Part shown: positions 9,410 through 19,812 of the stretch, piece by piece | How positions within the stretch are numbered: position 1 is the stretch's first letter | Layout: each line of letters opens with the position of its first letter | Notes under the pieces: model-generated | The model's database searches: none | Told to the model about the DNA's origin: nothing | What the model saw: the letters and a program-made list of their open reading frames with translations, nothing else | Assembly: GCA_041690695.1 (NCBI GenBank) | Contig: JBEPVZ010000002.1 | Coordinates: forward strand, 29,591-93,590 | Direction of reading: 5' to 3' | Length of the DNA stretch: 64,000 nucleotides | Source: JBEPVZ01 sp041690695 | Lineage (GTDB): Bacteria; Patescibacteriota; Microgenomatia; Daviesbacterales; UBA10151 | Made by a program: the position numbers and the translations under genes

Positions 9410-11021
9410 TAAATATTTAAAATTTTTTGTAGGTGGAGCGATCCTTTTAGGTATTCTTGTTTATCTTCCTTTATGGAATGGATACTTCATTCAAGATGAG
9501 TGGCAACTTTTTTCAATTTTTGATTCATATAATAATCAAGGAGTTTTTCAGACTTTTTTATCATTTATTATTCCACAACCTGGTCAATATGTACCAATTG
9601 CCCAAATTTTGGCATATGGAACATTCTTATTTTTTAAACTCAATTATTTAGGCTATTTTTTAATCGGTATTGCTTTGCACTTTATTGTGGCTACATTACT
9701 TGCATATCTAGTCTATAGGTTAACTTTAAAGAAAGGATTTGGTGTATTGGCTGGATTATTATTTTTAATCTCACCTAGTCATTTTCAAGCTACTTCTTGG
9801 ATTATCGCTAATTTTGGCTATAGCGGGGCAATGATCTTATTTTTATTAGGGCTAATTTTTTATTTTAAATGGCTAGATTCAAATAATTTTAAAGATGCAA
9901 TCCGAGCAGCCTTATTTTTATTTGGATCTTTATTGGCTAAGGAAATTACTATTTTTATTTTTATTGCTTTACCGATCTTAACTTATGTATGGACCCAAAA
10001 TAGGAAGAAAACTCTTCAAACTTTTTGGATTATTATCCCCGTTTTCTTATTTGCAATTTGGCATTTTCTTTTTTTGAAGTTTAATCCAACTCCAGACTTG
10101 TCGGTCCATCCTTTAAATTTAGGCAATTTATTATCTCTTCCTTTTCGGGCAGTAGCCCAATCTTTGATTCCTGATCAATGGATTTACCACATTGCGGTTT
10201 ATCTTGGTCGTCAGCACTTTCTCTTAAATCATATTGCTGCACTCAGAACTAACTTTGATACAGTTACTCAATCGACGGGCGCGTTAATAATTGTTTTAAT
10301 TATTAATTTAATTATGTTTATTGGAGGAGTATTTATATATCGGAAAAATCGTTTATTGTTTAAAATGTATCTCTCTGGGATTATTTTGACAGCTTTATCA
10401 AGCTTTCCTTATATTTATGTAGATACAGCCAGATTCTCACTATTGCAGCCACGCTATGTGTATATGGGGGTAGCCTGTATGAGTTTGTCCGTGATTGCAT
10501 TACTTGAGACGCTTTTAAAAGTAAATCGAAAAGCTACCTTTTTATTGGGTTTTATAATTATCATGAGTTTTAGTTTGGCGACTTATAATAATTCACGGGG
10601 CTTGGCGAATGAGGGTATTATTAGAAAATCTTTACTAAAAGCCATTTCAAATTCTATTCCACAAAATTCAAATCAAACAATTATTTATATTGAATCAGAT
10701 TCACCATATTATGGACTGGTCGAGAGTGTTCATATTTTGCCATTCCAAAATGGTTTAGGAAAAACTTTAGCTATATATTTAGCAGATAAAGTTTATATTC
10801 CTCCAGTTGTTTATGTTTCAAATACATTATGGCCTATTCAAAGTCAAGGTGTTTTTTATAATCAATACGGTGCTTTTGGATACTTTAGAGACTACAACAC
10901 CCTTAAAGAAGCTGTTTTGATACAAAAGCTCTCCCCCGAAAACATTTACGCTTTTTCATGGCATGATACAACTCAAGCCTTACAGAATATTAGTCAACAA
11001 GTCAGAGAATCTTTAAAATGA
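9402..11021 (+). CDS. Multi-pass GT-C-like membrane protein
   Basis: 539 residues with hydrophobic helices through most of its length and a soluble tail of roughly 120 residues. The first external loop contains [10 protein letters not shown], an acidic pair placed as in GT-C glycosyltransferases, followed by [28 protein letters not shown] matches the family pattern in which each short amphipathic loop is followed by a helix. No precise family is recognised. It overlaps the acetyltransferase by eight bases and the next gene by four, in a run of large membrane proteins. Function is inferred as transfer or export of a lipid-linked sugar. Confidence 0.65.
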   Translation: MFNKYLKFFVGGAILLGILVYLPLWNGYFIQDEWQLFSIFDSYNNQGVFQTFLSFIIPQPGQYVPIAQILAYGTFLFFKLNYLGYFLIGIALHFIVATLLAYLVYRLTLKKGFGVLAGLLFLISPSHFQATSWIIANFGYSGAMILFLLGLIFYFKWLDSNNFKDAIRAALFLFGSLLAKEITIFIFIALPILTYVWTQNRKKTLQTFWIIIPVFLFAIWHFLFLKFNPTPDLSVHPLNLGNLLSLPFRAVAQSLIPDQWIYHIAVYLGRQHFLLNHIAALRTNFDTVTQSTGALIIVLIINLIMFIGGVFIYRKNRLLFKMYLSGIILTALSSFPYIYVDTARFSLLQPRYVYMGVACMSLSVIALLETLLKVNRKATFLLGFIIIMSFSLATYNNSRGLANEGIIRKSLLKAISNSIPQNSNQTIIYIESDSPYYGLVESVHILPFQNGLGKTLAIYLADKVYIPPVVYVSNTLWPIQSQGVFYNQYGAFGYFRDYNTLKEAVLIQKLSPENIYAFSWHDTTQALQNISQQVRESLK

Positions 11022-13945
11022 TTATTTTTTTGAAATGGTTTAAATATATTTTGCTACTATGTTTTTGTCTTACTCCACTAGTCTGGTTTAAGGGCCACCC
11101 CTTAGCTATTATTGATGGAGTTGATACCAACTTTCCTTTGAATCCTTTGGTCTGGTTTCTTCGGCGATTTTATGATTGGAATGATATTGGTAATGCCGGG
11201 AGCGACTTCTCTTCTTCTGTTGCCGGATTATTCTTTCATTTTATTCAACTTGTACCTTATCTTTTAGGATTTAGTCTTCATTGGGTTGAATTAATTAGCT
11301 TAATATTTTGGTTTAGTGCAATTGTCTTAGGATCATATTTCTTCGCCCGCGTAATTTTACCCAAAAATAGTCTAGCACAGCTAATTTTAGTTAGCCTTTA
11401 TTCTTTTAATATCTATTTATTTAATACTTGGGAGAATGTTAAAGTTTCAAATTTATGTTTAGCTGCAGTTTTACCTGCCTTTTTAGCTCTTTTGCTTGCA
11501 TTTGATAAAAGGCTACTTAATTTGTCTCGTTTAATCTTTTTAGCAACATTATTCGCAATTATAGCTTCTGGTACGGGTATTAATCCGGCTTATTTTTTGA
11601 CCTTAATTATGGCAATTTTTATTTTAAGCGTTATGAGGCTATTATATGTTCCTCAAAAGCTAGAGAGAATCTTAATCTTAAAAAGTACATTTTTAGTTTT
11701 AGCAATTCTTTTTTTTGTTAACCTATTTTGGATTTTACCAACAATTAACCATTTATTATTTTCAGGCAATAAACTCACTCAAATTAGTGATATTGGATTT
11801 AATGATTGGGTTGATAGTCTGTCAGCGAATACTAGTTTATTAAATACTTTTAGATTCCAAGGAGCATGGGACTGGTATACGATTGATACTGGGTCGAGCT
11901 TACCCCTTTATATTCCATATGCAGTTAGCTATTTTAATCGATTATCCTTTTTAAGTTATAGCTTTTTATTAACAGGCTTAGCTCTCGTAGCCTATCTTTT
12001 TAGAAGGAAAGACCAGGCGGTTTTATATAGTTTTTTGGGGGTAATGGGAGTATTAGCAATCTTCCTCGGATCTGGTAGCCATCCACCAACTGGTACTTTA
12101 TTCAATCTGTTAGATCGACATGTGCCTTTTTTCTCGTTTTTTCGCAGCCCTTGGTATATATTTACTCCGCTATGGATTTTGGCAGAAGCGGGGTTAATTG
12201 CTTTACTCATTTCAAATTTAAAAATAAAATCTTCGAGATGGGCAATCGGATTATTTACTGTTCTTGTATTGGGGAATATTATTTATTGTTATCCGCTTTG
12301 GACCGGTAAAATTTTTCGTCCAAATCGACCAGATGGCTTTTATATAAACTTCCCAAATTATGTAAATCAATCAGCTAATTGGTTAAATGATAATTATAGT
12401 TCGACGAGTCCCCAACGAATCATCGCTTATCCTAATGATGAAATTGAACAGTTCAAGTGGGGATATCGAGGAATTGAATCCATTCTTGAGCTTTTTGCTA
12501 AAAACGAGGTTTTGTTTGCTTCTATTAATGGTATTCAATCTCCGCTGGATGGTGTCGTGAACTTATTTTATCAGACTGCTGCAAAAGGCCAAAGGGAGGC
12601 TGCTTCTAATTTAGGAGAAAAGCTTAATTTAGGGCTAATCTTTCAAAAGAACGACCAGAGTTCTCTCTCACAAAAATTACCCGACAATTTTTTAGTGACA
12701 AAAGTTACTCAGTTTAATGCTTGGAGCTTCTATAAGTTTCCAAACGCGCTTCAACCTAAAATATTTACAGCTACTAATTTAATGGCTAACTATTCGGTTA
12801 GCCCGGCCGTGATCGAGCCCTTATCGGTTTTACCGATCGATAGTTTGCTTATAAATCCTCATGATCAAGTTGTTGCAGGAATTCCCCAGTCAAGCGATTT
12901 TACAGGCCAGGTTATTTTAACGACTAACTCTCAATTAACGGATATGACAGGGGTTAAATCAGTTGGTCCAGAATTAAACTTTCAACAAAAGGATCTATCT
13001 GTTGTTAAATTTAGTTTTAATATTCCGCAAAAAGGTTCATATCAAGTGGTTTTAGATAGATATCAGGTCGAGCAGTTTGGAATTGACTTAAATAATAATC
13101 TTAAGATAACGCTTGATGATAATGATACCTTCTTACATCCGGATAAAGTAACAGATAGTTTTATTTATTTTTCAGATTTAGATTTGAGCGAGGGGAATCA
13201 TCAATTATCCTTTAATTTGACAGAGTCAAGTCCGATTCTTAACCAAGGCATTTTTAAGTACCAACTAGCGACTCTAGACCCGCTATCAAGTTATTTGATT
13301 CAATTTGAATATAAATCTGACTATGCTCAAAGTAATCAATTGAAGTTAGAACAATTTAGCCCCTCATCGCCAGTTCAGTTTGTTAGTAAGCAACTTCCTT
13401 TTTCTTCAGATTGGCAGGTTTATAATCAATACTTTACACCAATCCAAACAAATTCAAAATTAAATATTGAATTTACCAGTTTGAACACTTTGGGAAGGAC
13501 GGGCAATAAAGCAATCTATCAAGGGTTAACAGTTAAAAAGGTGTTTTTAAATAACCTGTTTTTAATTAATAAATCAGATATTAAACCGCTCCAAACTTCA
13601 ATAATTAATTTTAATCAGGTTTCACCTGTACTTTATACGGGAGAAGCTAAGAACGCAGATCATCCCCAACTGCTTGTTTTCTCAGAGAATTATTCACCAA
13701 ATTGGAAATTAAGTCTTTATGATGATAATGGAGAGTCACTTATTGTTAAGCCGCTTCATTTCACAGCCAATAATTATGCAAATGCTTGGTATATCGAAGG
13801 AGTTCCTTCGAGCTATCATTTTAAAATTTATTATACTCCTCAAAGTATTTTAAACCTTGGATTTTTAATTTCAGGTTTAACAGTTCTTATTAGTTTGGTT
13901 TTTGCTCTTCTGCAGATTAAAAAACACAAGTTAAGCAAAAAATGA
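11018..13945 (+). CDS. Very large GT-C-like membrane protein, AftD/YfhO-like
   Basis: 975 residues, ATGA-coupled to its upstream neighbour. The N-terminal half is multi-pass and begins with a large external loop holding IIDGVDTNFPLNPLVWFLRR, resembling the D-containing loop of actinobacterial arabinofuranosyltransferase AftD and YfhO-like proteins. From about residue 440 the protein is mostly soluble and beta-rich. Near the C-terminus the phrase VFSENYSPNWKLSLY followed by a final helix is the typical ending of this group. The likely role is periplasmic transfer of a polyprenyl-linked sugar to a surface polymer; the AftD comparison is by pattern only. Confidence 0.66.
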   Translation: MIIFLKWFKYILLLCFCLTPLVWFKGHPLAIIDGVDTNFPLNPLVWFLRRFYDWNDIGNAGSDFSSSVAGLFFHFIQLVPYLLGFSLHWVELISLIFWFSAIVLGSYFFARVILPKNSLAQLILVSLYSFNIYLFNTWENVKVSNLCLAAVLPAFLALLLAFDKRLLNLSRLIFLATLFAIIASGTGINPAYFLTLIMAIFILSVMRLLYVPQKLERILILKSTFLVLAILFFVNLFWILPTINHLLFSGNKLTQISDIGFNDWVDSLSANTSLLNTFRFQGAWDWYTIDTGSSLPLYIPYAVSYFNRLSFLSYSFLLTGLALVAYLFRRKDQAVLYSFLGVMGVLAIFLGSGSHPPTGTLFNLLDRHVPFFSFFRSPWYIFTPLWILAEAGLIALLISNLKIKSSRWAIGLFTVLVLGNIIYCYPLWTGKIFRPNRPDGFYINFPNYVNQSANWLNDNYSSTSPQRIIAYPNDEIEQFKWGYRGIESILELFAKNEVLFASINGIQSPLDGVVNLFYQTAAKGQREAASNLGEKLNLGLIFQKNDQSSLSQKLPDNFLVTKVTQFNAWSFYKFPNALQPKIFTATNLMANYSVSPAVIEPLSVLPIDSLLINPHDQVVAGIPQSSDFTGQVILTTNSQLTDMTGVKSVGPELNFQQKDLSVVKFSFNIPQKGSYQVVLDRYQVEQFGIDLNNNLKITLDDNDTFLHPDKVTDSFIYFSDLDLSEGNHQLSFNLTESSPILNQGIFKYQLATLDPLSSYLIQFEYKSDYAQSNQLKLEQFSPSSPVQFVSKQLPFSSDWQVYNQYFTPIQTNSKLNIEFTSLNTLGRTGNKAIYQGLTVKKVFLNNLFLINKSDIKPLQTSIINFNQVSPVLYTGEAKNADHPQLLVFSENYSPNWKLSLYDDNGESLIVKPLHFTANNYANAWYIEGVPSSYHFKIYYTPQSILNLGFLISGLTVLISLVFALLQIKKHKLSKK

Positions 13946-14310
13946 TCAAAACTTTTCTAAAATCCCTTAATATTTGGAAACCTACAATTGAAGATTGGGC
14001 ACGAAATCATGTTTTAGGGTTATTTATTTTTAACTTAATTTTAATGTTATTAATATTGCTACATTCAGCGGGTTATTTTGCGCCATATCTTGAAATTACA
14101 ATTAACCTCATTTTCTTTATATGCTTACTTGCCTTAATTTTATTATTAAAAGCTACGAGCAAAGTTATCTTTATTATTGCGATTGCCTTTTGGATATTTG
14201 CGGGAGTACTTAGAATTATTGGAATCGATATTTGGGCAGAGCGAACAGCTATTTATACTTTTGAGGGTTTTTTAGTAGGGGTCTTTCTCCAAATAATCGA
14301 GGATAAATAA
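13942..14310 (+). CDS. Small four-helix membrane protein of unknown function
   Basis: 122 residues, ATGA-coupled to the preceding giant membrane protein. After a short cytoplasmic N-terminus (KTFLKSLNIWKPTIEDWARN) it has about four hydrophobic helices, including VLGLFIFNLILMLLILL, INLIFFICLLALILLL and VIFIIAIAFWIFAGVLRII, and little else. No family is recognised. Its position between two AftD/YfhO-like proteins suggests an accessory subunit, but that rests on context alone. Confidence 0.6.
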   Translation: MIKTFLKSLNIWKPTIEDWARNHVLGLFIFNLILMLLILLHSAGYFAPYLEITINLIFFICLLALILLLKATSKVIFIIAIAFWIFAGVLRIIGIDIWAERTAIYTFEGFLVGVFLQIIEDK

Positions 14311-14331
14311 GTCTAATGATTTATTTTTTTA

Positions 14332-14360
14332 TTGCGGGTAGTGAATCTTTTAGCTACAAT
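14332..14360 (+). promoter_or_regulatory. Promoter candidate for the second large GT-C gene
   Basis: TTGCGG (14332-14337) and TACAAT (14355-14360) are separated by exactly 17 bases and lie 13 bases upstream of ATG 14374. This predicts a leader of only about seven nucleotides and argues that the in-frame TTG and GTG codons further upstream are not the start. Confidence 0.5.
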
Positions 14361-14373
14361 TGAGATCACCAAA

Positions 14374-16986
14374 ATGAAAAAATGGATTCTAGTAATTATC
14401 CCATTCCTAATTATTTTTCAATCTTTTTTTAGTGGCTCACATCTAGTATGGGGCGATTCACCATACTTTTATCCTGAAAATTTAAAAGAATTATTCTCTT
14501 TGCCGCAAGCATGGGATAATCGTACTGATAATTTTGGTGGGCCGCAGAACTTAGTTTTATGGTTATATTTTCCAACTTTTTTGTACGGTCTCATTAACCA
14601 CTTTTTAGGATTAAGTAATGATTGGTTAATTAGAATAATTTTTTACTTTCCGGCTACGATTCTTGGTATAAGTGGCTGTTATTTCTTTTTAAAGCGCTAT
14701 ACCCAAAATACTATCTCCCAACTTTTCGGAAGTTTAATCTATTTATTTAATAGCTATTTTTTATTATTGATCGATGGAGGACAAGTTGGTGTTGCGCTCG
14801 CATATGGATTATTTCCATGGGTGGTATATTTAGGATTAAGTTTTTTAAACAAAAATAAACTCCAAAGTTATCTGGCGAGTTTAATGGCTCTAATTCTCAT
14901 AACGAATATTGATTTAAGAGTTGCGATATTGTCGGTTGGGATGATTATCGTATTAAGCCTGTTTGATTTTAAAATTCCAAAGCGTTGTATCTTAAAAGGT
15001 CTGACACTTTTATTTGTTCCAATTATTTTAATAGATGCTTTTTGGCTTATACCACTTCTTCAGGCGACGGTATCATCACAGATTATCGCTATTCCACTTG
15101 TACAAGACTTAAAAACGACGACATTACTCGATAGTTTAGTACTTTTTCAACCACATTTCCCTTTGAATGAATTTGGGCATATCTTTCCGATCCCATTTTA
15201 TTATTTTGTCTTACCGCTGTTGTTAATTATTGGTGGACTATTAAAAAAGGATAATAAGTATTTACTCATTTTATTTTTGTGTTTCGCCTTTTTAGCCAAG
15301 GGTTCTACCTTTCCGTTTGGCAAAATTTATGATTTTTTGGTAACTAAACTTCCATTCGGAATTGCATTTCGTGATTCAACTAAGTTTTATATTCCTTTAA
15401 TAATGTTGGCCAGTATTCTATTAGCATTTTTTGTTGATTATCTTAAAAAGTTAAAATATTGTGGAGTTTATTTAGCGCTGTTATATATTTATTTACTTAT
15501 TCTAATTTACCCAAGCTTAATCGGAGGTCTGACAGGAGTTTTAAGTAAAAATACCACCAATACTGATCAAGACACCATGATCTATCAATTGCTAAAGACC
15601 AAAAGTGATGTTAGAAGTTTATGGTTTCCTGAAAAATTACCGTTAGCTTTTAGTAGCCAGCAAGTTCCGGCTATTTCGGCGGATAGCTTGTATTTAGAAA
15701 GACCATTTGCATCCATGATCGATGGCACATATGATTTATACAACTATCTAAATAGTCCTCAACTTATTCCCTGGCTTAAATTAGTTGGCACTCAGTATTT
15801 ATTCTTTCCGGAAAATGATCGTAAAAAAACTTGGTCAAATCAAGATGTCTTAGAGAGACAGCAGTTTATAAGCTTTGTTGATAAAGTATTCTCCACCGAG
15901 CAAAGGCTTAGTTTAAATTATCCGGCTTTTAAATTAGATCAGGTTGCATCTCACTTTTTTACGGTTCCTAAAGTTTATTTTGTGCTGGGCGGGGAAGAGC
16001 TTTATAATCAGATTTTTAGAGATAAACCTAATTTTAATTTAGCTAATCAAGGTTTTGTCTTTTTAGAAGATCCTCGGTTAAACCTTAATCAGTTAAATAT
16101 GATTAAACAGGGTGATGCTTCAACAATTATATTGGGTAATAAGACTCGAGATGACTTGGCGATGGTTTACCTTAACCAAAGCTTATTGAGTGACAAAGCT
16201 GTTGTAACTAAAAAGTGGGGTCAAAGATCTGGGGCAGAATATTTAGATTGGAAAAGTGAGTTATTAAAAGGTGGAGTTAGAACATATGATTTTGCCAATT
16301 CAAGCTCAGTTTATTTTTCTTCAATTAATGGTGAGCTACTGAGTTACAAAAGTAATTTGAGAGAGGGAGATTATGAGTTGGCGATAAGAAATACTTCAGC
16401 TTCAGATAGCGCTAAGTTAAGATTAGAAATTAACAATCAATCTTTCGATGTGAAGGCAAAAAGTTCAAATCAGTTTACTTGGCAAATAATTGGGCCGATT
16501 CATTTATCAGGTAATCAAAAATTAGATATTACCAATCTAGGTGGTTTTCAGGCTATTAATGGAGTGGCAATTATTAATCAAGATAGTTTGAGTTGGGCTA
16601 GAAGCCAAGCAGATCAGCTCCTCAGCCGTTTGCCGCCAGCTCAACTAACAGATATTGAGGCAAGCTCCGATAAATTTGGTTTGGCTGATGATCAATTTAT
16701 TAATCTTACGGAACATCGACTTAATTTAAGATCTTCAGATAATTGGTTAATTATGACCGATCATTATGATTCTGGTTGGAAGATCAATCCAAGTTCAATC
16801 AATTTACCTGGATATGCCATGTTTAATGCCATTTATTTAAGTTCGCACACAGCAGACCAGCTGATTGATTTAAAATATCAGCCTCAAAGGACCGTTGATC
16901 TTGGTTTAAGAGTATCTTTATTGTCAGCTGTCGTTTTACTATTATGTTTAGGTGGATATTATTTAAAAAAAAGACATGAATATTAG
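14374..16986 (+). CDS. Large GT-C-like membrane protein, AftD/YfhO-like (second copy)
   Basis: 870 residues from ATG 14374 (MKKWILVIIPFLII), preferred over upstream TTG/GTG codons because a promoter lies across them. Architecture mirrors the protein at 11018: external loop with HLVWGDSPYFYPENLKELF, about a dozen hydrophobic helices, then a long soluble beta-rich part, the phrase MTDHYDSGWKINPSS, and a final helix (LLSAVVLLLCLGGYYL). The two proteins are probably ancient paralogues. A role in building or anchoring the surface glycan outside the membrane is inferred. It overlaps the flippase gene by 11 bases. Confidence 0.66.
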   Translation: MKKWILVIIPFLIIFQSFFSGSHLVWGDSPYFYPENLKELFSLPQAWDNRTDNFGGPQNLVLWLYFPTFLYGLINHFLGLSNDWLIRIIFYFPATILGISGCYFFLKRYTQNTISQLFGSLIYLFNSYFLLLIDGGQVGVALAYGLFPWVVYLGLSFLNKNKLQSYLASLMALILITNIDLRVAILSVGMIIVLSLFDFKIPKRCILKGLTLLFVPIILIDAFWLIPLLQATVSSQIIAIPLVQDLKTTTLLDSLVLFQPHFPLNEFGHIFPIPFYYFVLPLLLIIGGLLKKDNKYLLILFLCFAFLAKGSTFPFGKIYDFLVTKLPFGIAFRDSTKFYIPLIMLASILLAFFVDYLKKLKYCGVYLALLYIYLLILIYPSLIGGLTGVLSKNTTNTDQDTMIYQLLKTKSDVRSLWFPEKLPLAFSSQQVPAISADSLYLERPFASMIDGTYDLYNYLNSPQLIPWLKLVGTQYLFFPENDRKKTWSNQDVLERQQFISFVDKVFSTEQRLSLNYPAFKLDQVASHFFTVPKVYFVLGGEELYNQIFRDKPNFNLANQGFVFLEDPRLNLNQLNMIKQGDASTIILGNKTRDDLAMVYLNQSLLSDKAVVTKKWGQRSGAEYLDWKSELLKGGVRTYDFANSSSVYFSSINGELLSYKSNLREGDYELAIRNTSASDSAKLRLEINNQSFDVKAKSSNQFTWQIIGPIHLSGNQKLDITNLGGFQAINGVAIINQDSLSWARSQADQLLSRLPPAQLTDIEASSDKFGLADDQFINLTEHRLNLRSSDNWLIMTDHYDSGWKINPSSINLPGYAMFNAIYLSSHTADQLIDLKYQPQRTVDLGLRVSLLSAVVLLLCLGGYYLKKRHEY

Positions 16987-18238
16987 TCAGATTTTAAAAA
17001 CTAAAACTATTTCCCATATTTCAATTAGTACTTTCGGGACTCTTTTAAATGGAATTTTGGGTGCATTATTTTTTATTATCTTAGCCAAAGCTTTGGGCCC
17101 TTCAGATTTTGGGTTATTTGCTGTGGCTATCGCAACCTTAACTTTAATCTCGGATATTGCTGACTCGGGAATTAATACAGGACTAATTAATTTTATAAGT
17201 AGGCATTTATCATCAAATACTGATCAAGCCTATCGTTTCTTAAAACTCGGTTTAGAAATCAAGATAATAATCTGGTTAATCATTTTGCCAATTGGGTGGT
17301 TACTGGCACCTTTCCTGTGTCAGACTATTTTTCAAAAACAGGAATTAATTAATCCAATTCGGGTGATGATGATCGGGGTTGGAGGAGCACTTTTATTCTC
17401 CTTTGCAACCAATGCCCTCCAAGCTCTTCAGAAATTTTGGGCATGGAGTTTTCTAAATATTCTAAGTAATGGGTTACGCTTAATCCTAATTGGTTATCTT
17501 GTCTTAATTGGTCGACTTAGTCTCCCTAATGTTTTGTGGGTTTATGTGGGTATTTTATTCCTGGGGTTTTTTATAGGCTTGAAGTTTCTACCTTTAAGAT
17601 TCTTAAAAGTTACTAATGAAAAATCAGTTGGCAGAGAATTCTTTCACTATAATAAATGGATTGCTTTATTTACGATTTTAGCAGCACTTTCTTCAAGATT
17701 AGATACTTTTTTAACGGCCCGCTTAGTCACAACTGCTCAACTTGGAATCTATTCAGTGGCTGTTCAATTATCTTCGGCAGTTCCACAACTAGTTTTTGCG
17801 ATAGCAGCGGCGATTGCGCCTAAACTGGCTAGTTTTACGACTGATCAACAAGCTAAAAGTTATTTAATGAAACTTCAGCTACTTGTTATTGGTATTGCCT
17901 TACTTGGAACTGTTAGTTTCCCAATCGCTTACTACTTCTTCCCTTGGCTTGGTCCAGTTTATCAAGCAAGTATTATGCCATTTATTATTTTAATGGTGGC
18001 TCAATTAATATTCTTAATTGCCATCCCGACTCATCAAGTGATCTTCTATTACTTTCAGAAACCTAACTTCTTTTTTAAGGTCTCATTAATTAGATTTTTT
18101 CTAACCCTTGGAGCAGGTTACTTCTTAATTTTAAATTATGGAATTATTGGGGCAGCTTTAGCGGTTCTAATTGGTAGTTTATCGGATTTCATTTTACCCG
18201 CGGTTTGGGTTATTTATCGATTCAATAGACGTAAATAA
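16976..18238 (+). CDS. Oligosaccharide flippase (Wzx/MVF-type)
   Basis: 420 residues with regularly spaced hydrophobic helices throughout and almost no soluble domain. The N-terminal GTLLNGILGALFFIILAKAL followed by GPSDFGLFAVAIATLTL is the standard opening of polysaccharide biosynthesis (PST/MATE-like) exporters. It should flip undecaprenyl-linked oligosaccharide repeat units from the cytoplasmic to the outer face of the membrane, linking the cytoplasmic GT2/GT4 enzymes to the external GT-C proteins and the ligase-like protein. This is the only flippase seen in the window. Confidence 0.85.
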   Translation: MNISQILKTKTISHISISTFGTLLNGILGALFFIILAKALGPSDFGLFAVAIATLTLISDIADSGINTGLINFISRHLSSNTDQAYRFLKLGLEIKIIIWLIILPIGWLLAPFLCQTIFQKQELINPIRVMMIGVGGALLFSFATNALQALQKFWAWSFLNILSNGLRLILIGYLVLIGRLSLPNVLWVYVGILFLGFFIGLKFLPLRFLKVTNEKSVGREFFHYNKWIALFTILAALSSRLDTFLTARLVTTAQLGIYSVAVQLSSAVPQLVFAIAAAIAPKLASFTTDQQAKSYLMKLQLLVIGIALLGTVSFPIAYYFFPWLGPVYQASIMPFIILMVAQLIFLIAIPTHQVIFYYFQKPNFFFKVSLIRFFLTLGAGYFLILNYGIIGAALAVLIGSLSDFILPAVWVIYRFNRRK

Positions 18239-19059
18239 TGAAAAAACTTTGGGCAAATGTTTTAGTTAAGAATGAGGATCGCTATCTCTGGTTTGCGATC
18301 ATGAGTGTTATTGAGCATGTTGATAAGGTTTTAGTCTGGGATACTGGAAGTTATGATCAAACAATATTTATTATTGAGGAGCTTCAAAAGAAATATCCCC
18401 AAAAAATTATATATGCTAAAAAAGGTCTTCATTCTCCAGAGGGGGTCTCAAAACTTAGACAAGAGATGCTGGAAGCTAGTCTTTCAGATTGGATTTTAAT
18501 TTTAGATGGTGATGAGGTTTGGTGGAAAGATTCTTTAGAAGAGATCCACAAAATTATTAATAATTCTAACAATAATCTCTACGCATTAGTTAATCCAACG
18601 ATTAATTTAATAGGCGATATTTACCATTATCAACCGGCTGAAGCGGGGCAGTATCAAATTTTGGGTAAAAAGGGTCATTTAAATATTAGATTTATTAATA
18701 AACGTACGCCTGGGCTACATGTTAGTGGAATTTATCCGAATGAAGGATTTTATAATAGTGATAATATTTTAATTCAAAACTTGGATAGTCATTTAAAATA
18801 TGTGGATTTGCCATTATTACATTTTACTCACCTGGCACGTTCAACAAAATTTAATAATCCTAAACAAAAATATGAACTTGGTAAGACATTTCCCTCTACA
18901 TTTAAATATCCTGAATCATTAAATCAAAACCGACCGGTATTTGTAATTAGCCCATGGAAAACGAGAACAAAAGGCTATATTATGAGGGCAGGTTTTGAGA
19001 CACCGTTAAAAAAGCTTAAAAGGAGAGCGGTTAAGGTTAAACTTAAGATTTTGAAGTAA
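18238..19059 (+). CDS. Glycosyltransferase family 2-like protein
   Basis: 273 residues beginning LWANVLVKNEDRYLWFAIMS, the opening of the compact GT2 branch whose members act on their own without a membrane tail. The DxD motif is LILDGDEVWW and the nucleotide strand is VLVWDTGSYDQT. Its ATG overlaps the flippase stop by one base (TAATG). The rest of the protein (HLKYVDLPLLHFTHLARS) matches no motif I know well. The likely role is addition of one sugar to a surface glycan. Confidence 0.75.
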   Translation: MKKLWANVLVKNEDRYLWFAIMSVIEHVDKVLVWDTGSYDQTIFIIEELQKKYPQKIIYAKKGLHSPEGVSKLRQEMLEASLSDWILILDGDEVWWKDSLEEIHKIINNSNNNLYALVNPTINLIGDIYHYQPAEAGQYQILGKKGHLNIRFINKRTPGLHVSGIYPNEGFYNSDNILIQNLDSHLKYVDLPLLHFTHLARSTKFNNPKQKYELGKTFPSTFKYPESLNQNRPVFVISPWKTRTKGYIMRAGFETPLKKLKRRAVKVKLKILK

Positions 19060-19062
19060 AAT

Positions 19063-19812
19063 ATGTACCGCGGAAAATCAGTTTCAATTGCAATCGCGAC
19101 TTACCGCGAAAAAAACTCGATCAGGCAAGTTATTGATAATTTTTTTGAGACTGGTTTTGTTGATGAAGTTATTGTGGTTAACAATAATGCTGAAAAAGGT
19201 ACTGACCAGGAAGTTAAAAAAACTAAGGCTAAAATAATCTATGAGACCAGGCAAGGATATGGTTATGCCTTTCAAGCGGCTATTAAATCGGCCACTGGAG
19301 ACTATGTTGTTGTTTGTGAACCAGATGGGACATTTTTAGCAAAAGATTTAGAACGATTTTTAATTTATGCTGAAGATTTCGAAGTAGTTTTAGGAACAAG
19401 GACAAGCCAGATCGGTTCGTTATCTGGTCGGGGAATGGGTCTGGCTCGAAAGTTTGCTAATGTTATTGAGGCAAAAACGATAGAAGTTTTATTTAATAGT
19501 TTTGCTTTAACCGATGTTGGTTGTGCCTATAAATTATTTAGACGTCAAGCTTTAAAAAAGATTATTCCTTTGTGGAAAAATGAAAAGTCCCCTTTATTTA
19601 ATACTGAATTAATTTTATTAACGGTCAGCCTAAAACTAAAGTTCGTTGAAATTCCAATCTCTTATAATAAGCGTATTGGAACCTCATCAATTGTTGGTAA
19701 ACGCTACCAAGTTATCAAATGGGCTTTTGTTATCCAATTTTATATTTTTATATTTTGGCTAAAATGGTTGATTTTAAAAATGGAGAAGACTAGTAAAAGA
19801 TCTAAAATTTAA
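19063..19812 (+). CDS. Glycosyltransferase family 2, polyprenyl-phosphate sugar synthase-like
   Basis: 249 residues, similar in layout to dolichyl-phosphate mannose synthase-type GT2 enzymes: IAIATYREKNSIRQVIDNFF, then GYGYAFQAAIKSATGDYVVV and CEPDGTFLAKDLERFL. A single hydrophobic helix (FVIQFYIFIFWLKWLIL) closes the protein. Such enzymes load a sugar onto undecaprenyl phosphate, the donor required by GT-C proteins, so it could supply several neighbours. It ends the first long plus-strand run; its TAA interlocks with the stop codon of the convergent gene. Confidence 0.8.
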   Translation: MYRGKSVSIAIATYREKNSIRQVIDNFFETGFVDEVIVVNNNAEKGTDQEVKKTKAKIIYETRQGYGYAFQAAIKSATGDYVVVCEPDGTFLAKDLERFLIYAEDFEVVLGTRTSQIGSLSGRGMGLARKFANVIEAKTIEVLFNSFALTDVGCAYKLFRRQALKKIIPLWKNEKSPLFNTELILLTVSLKLKFVEIPISYNKRIGTSSIVGKRYQVIKWAFVIQFYIFIFWLKWLILKMEKTSKRSKI

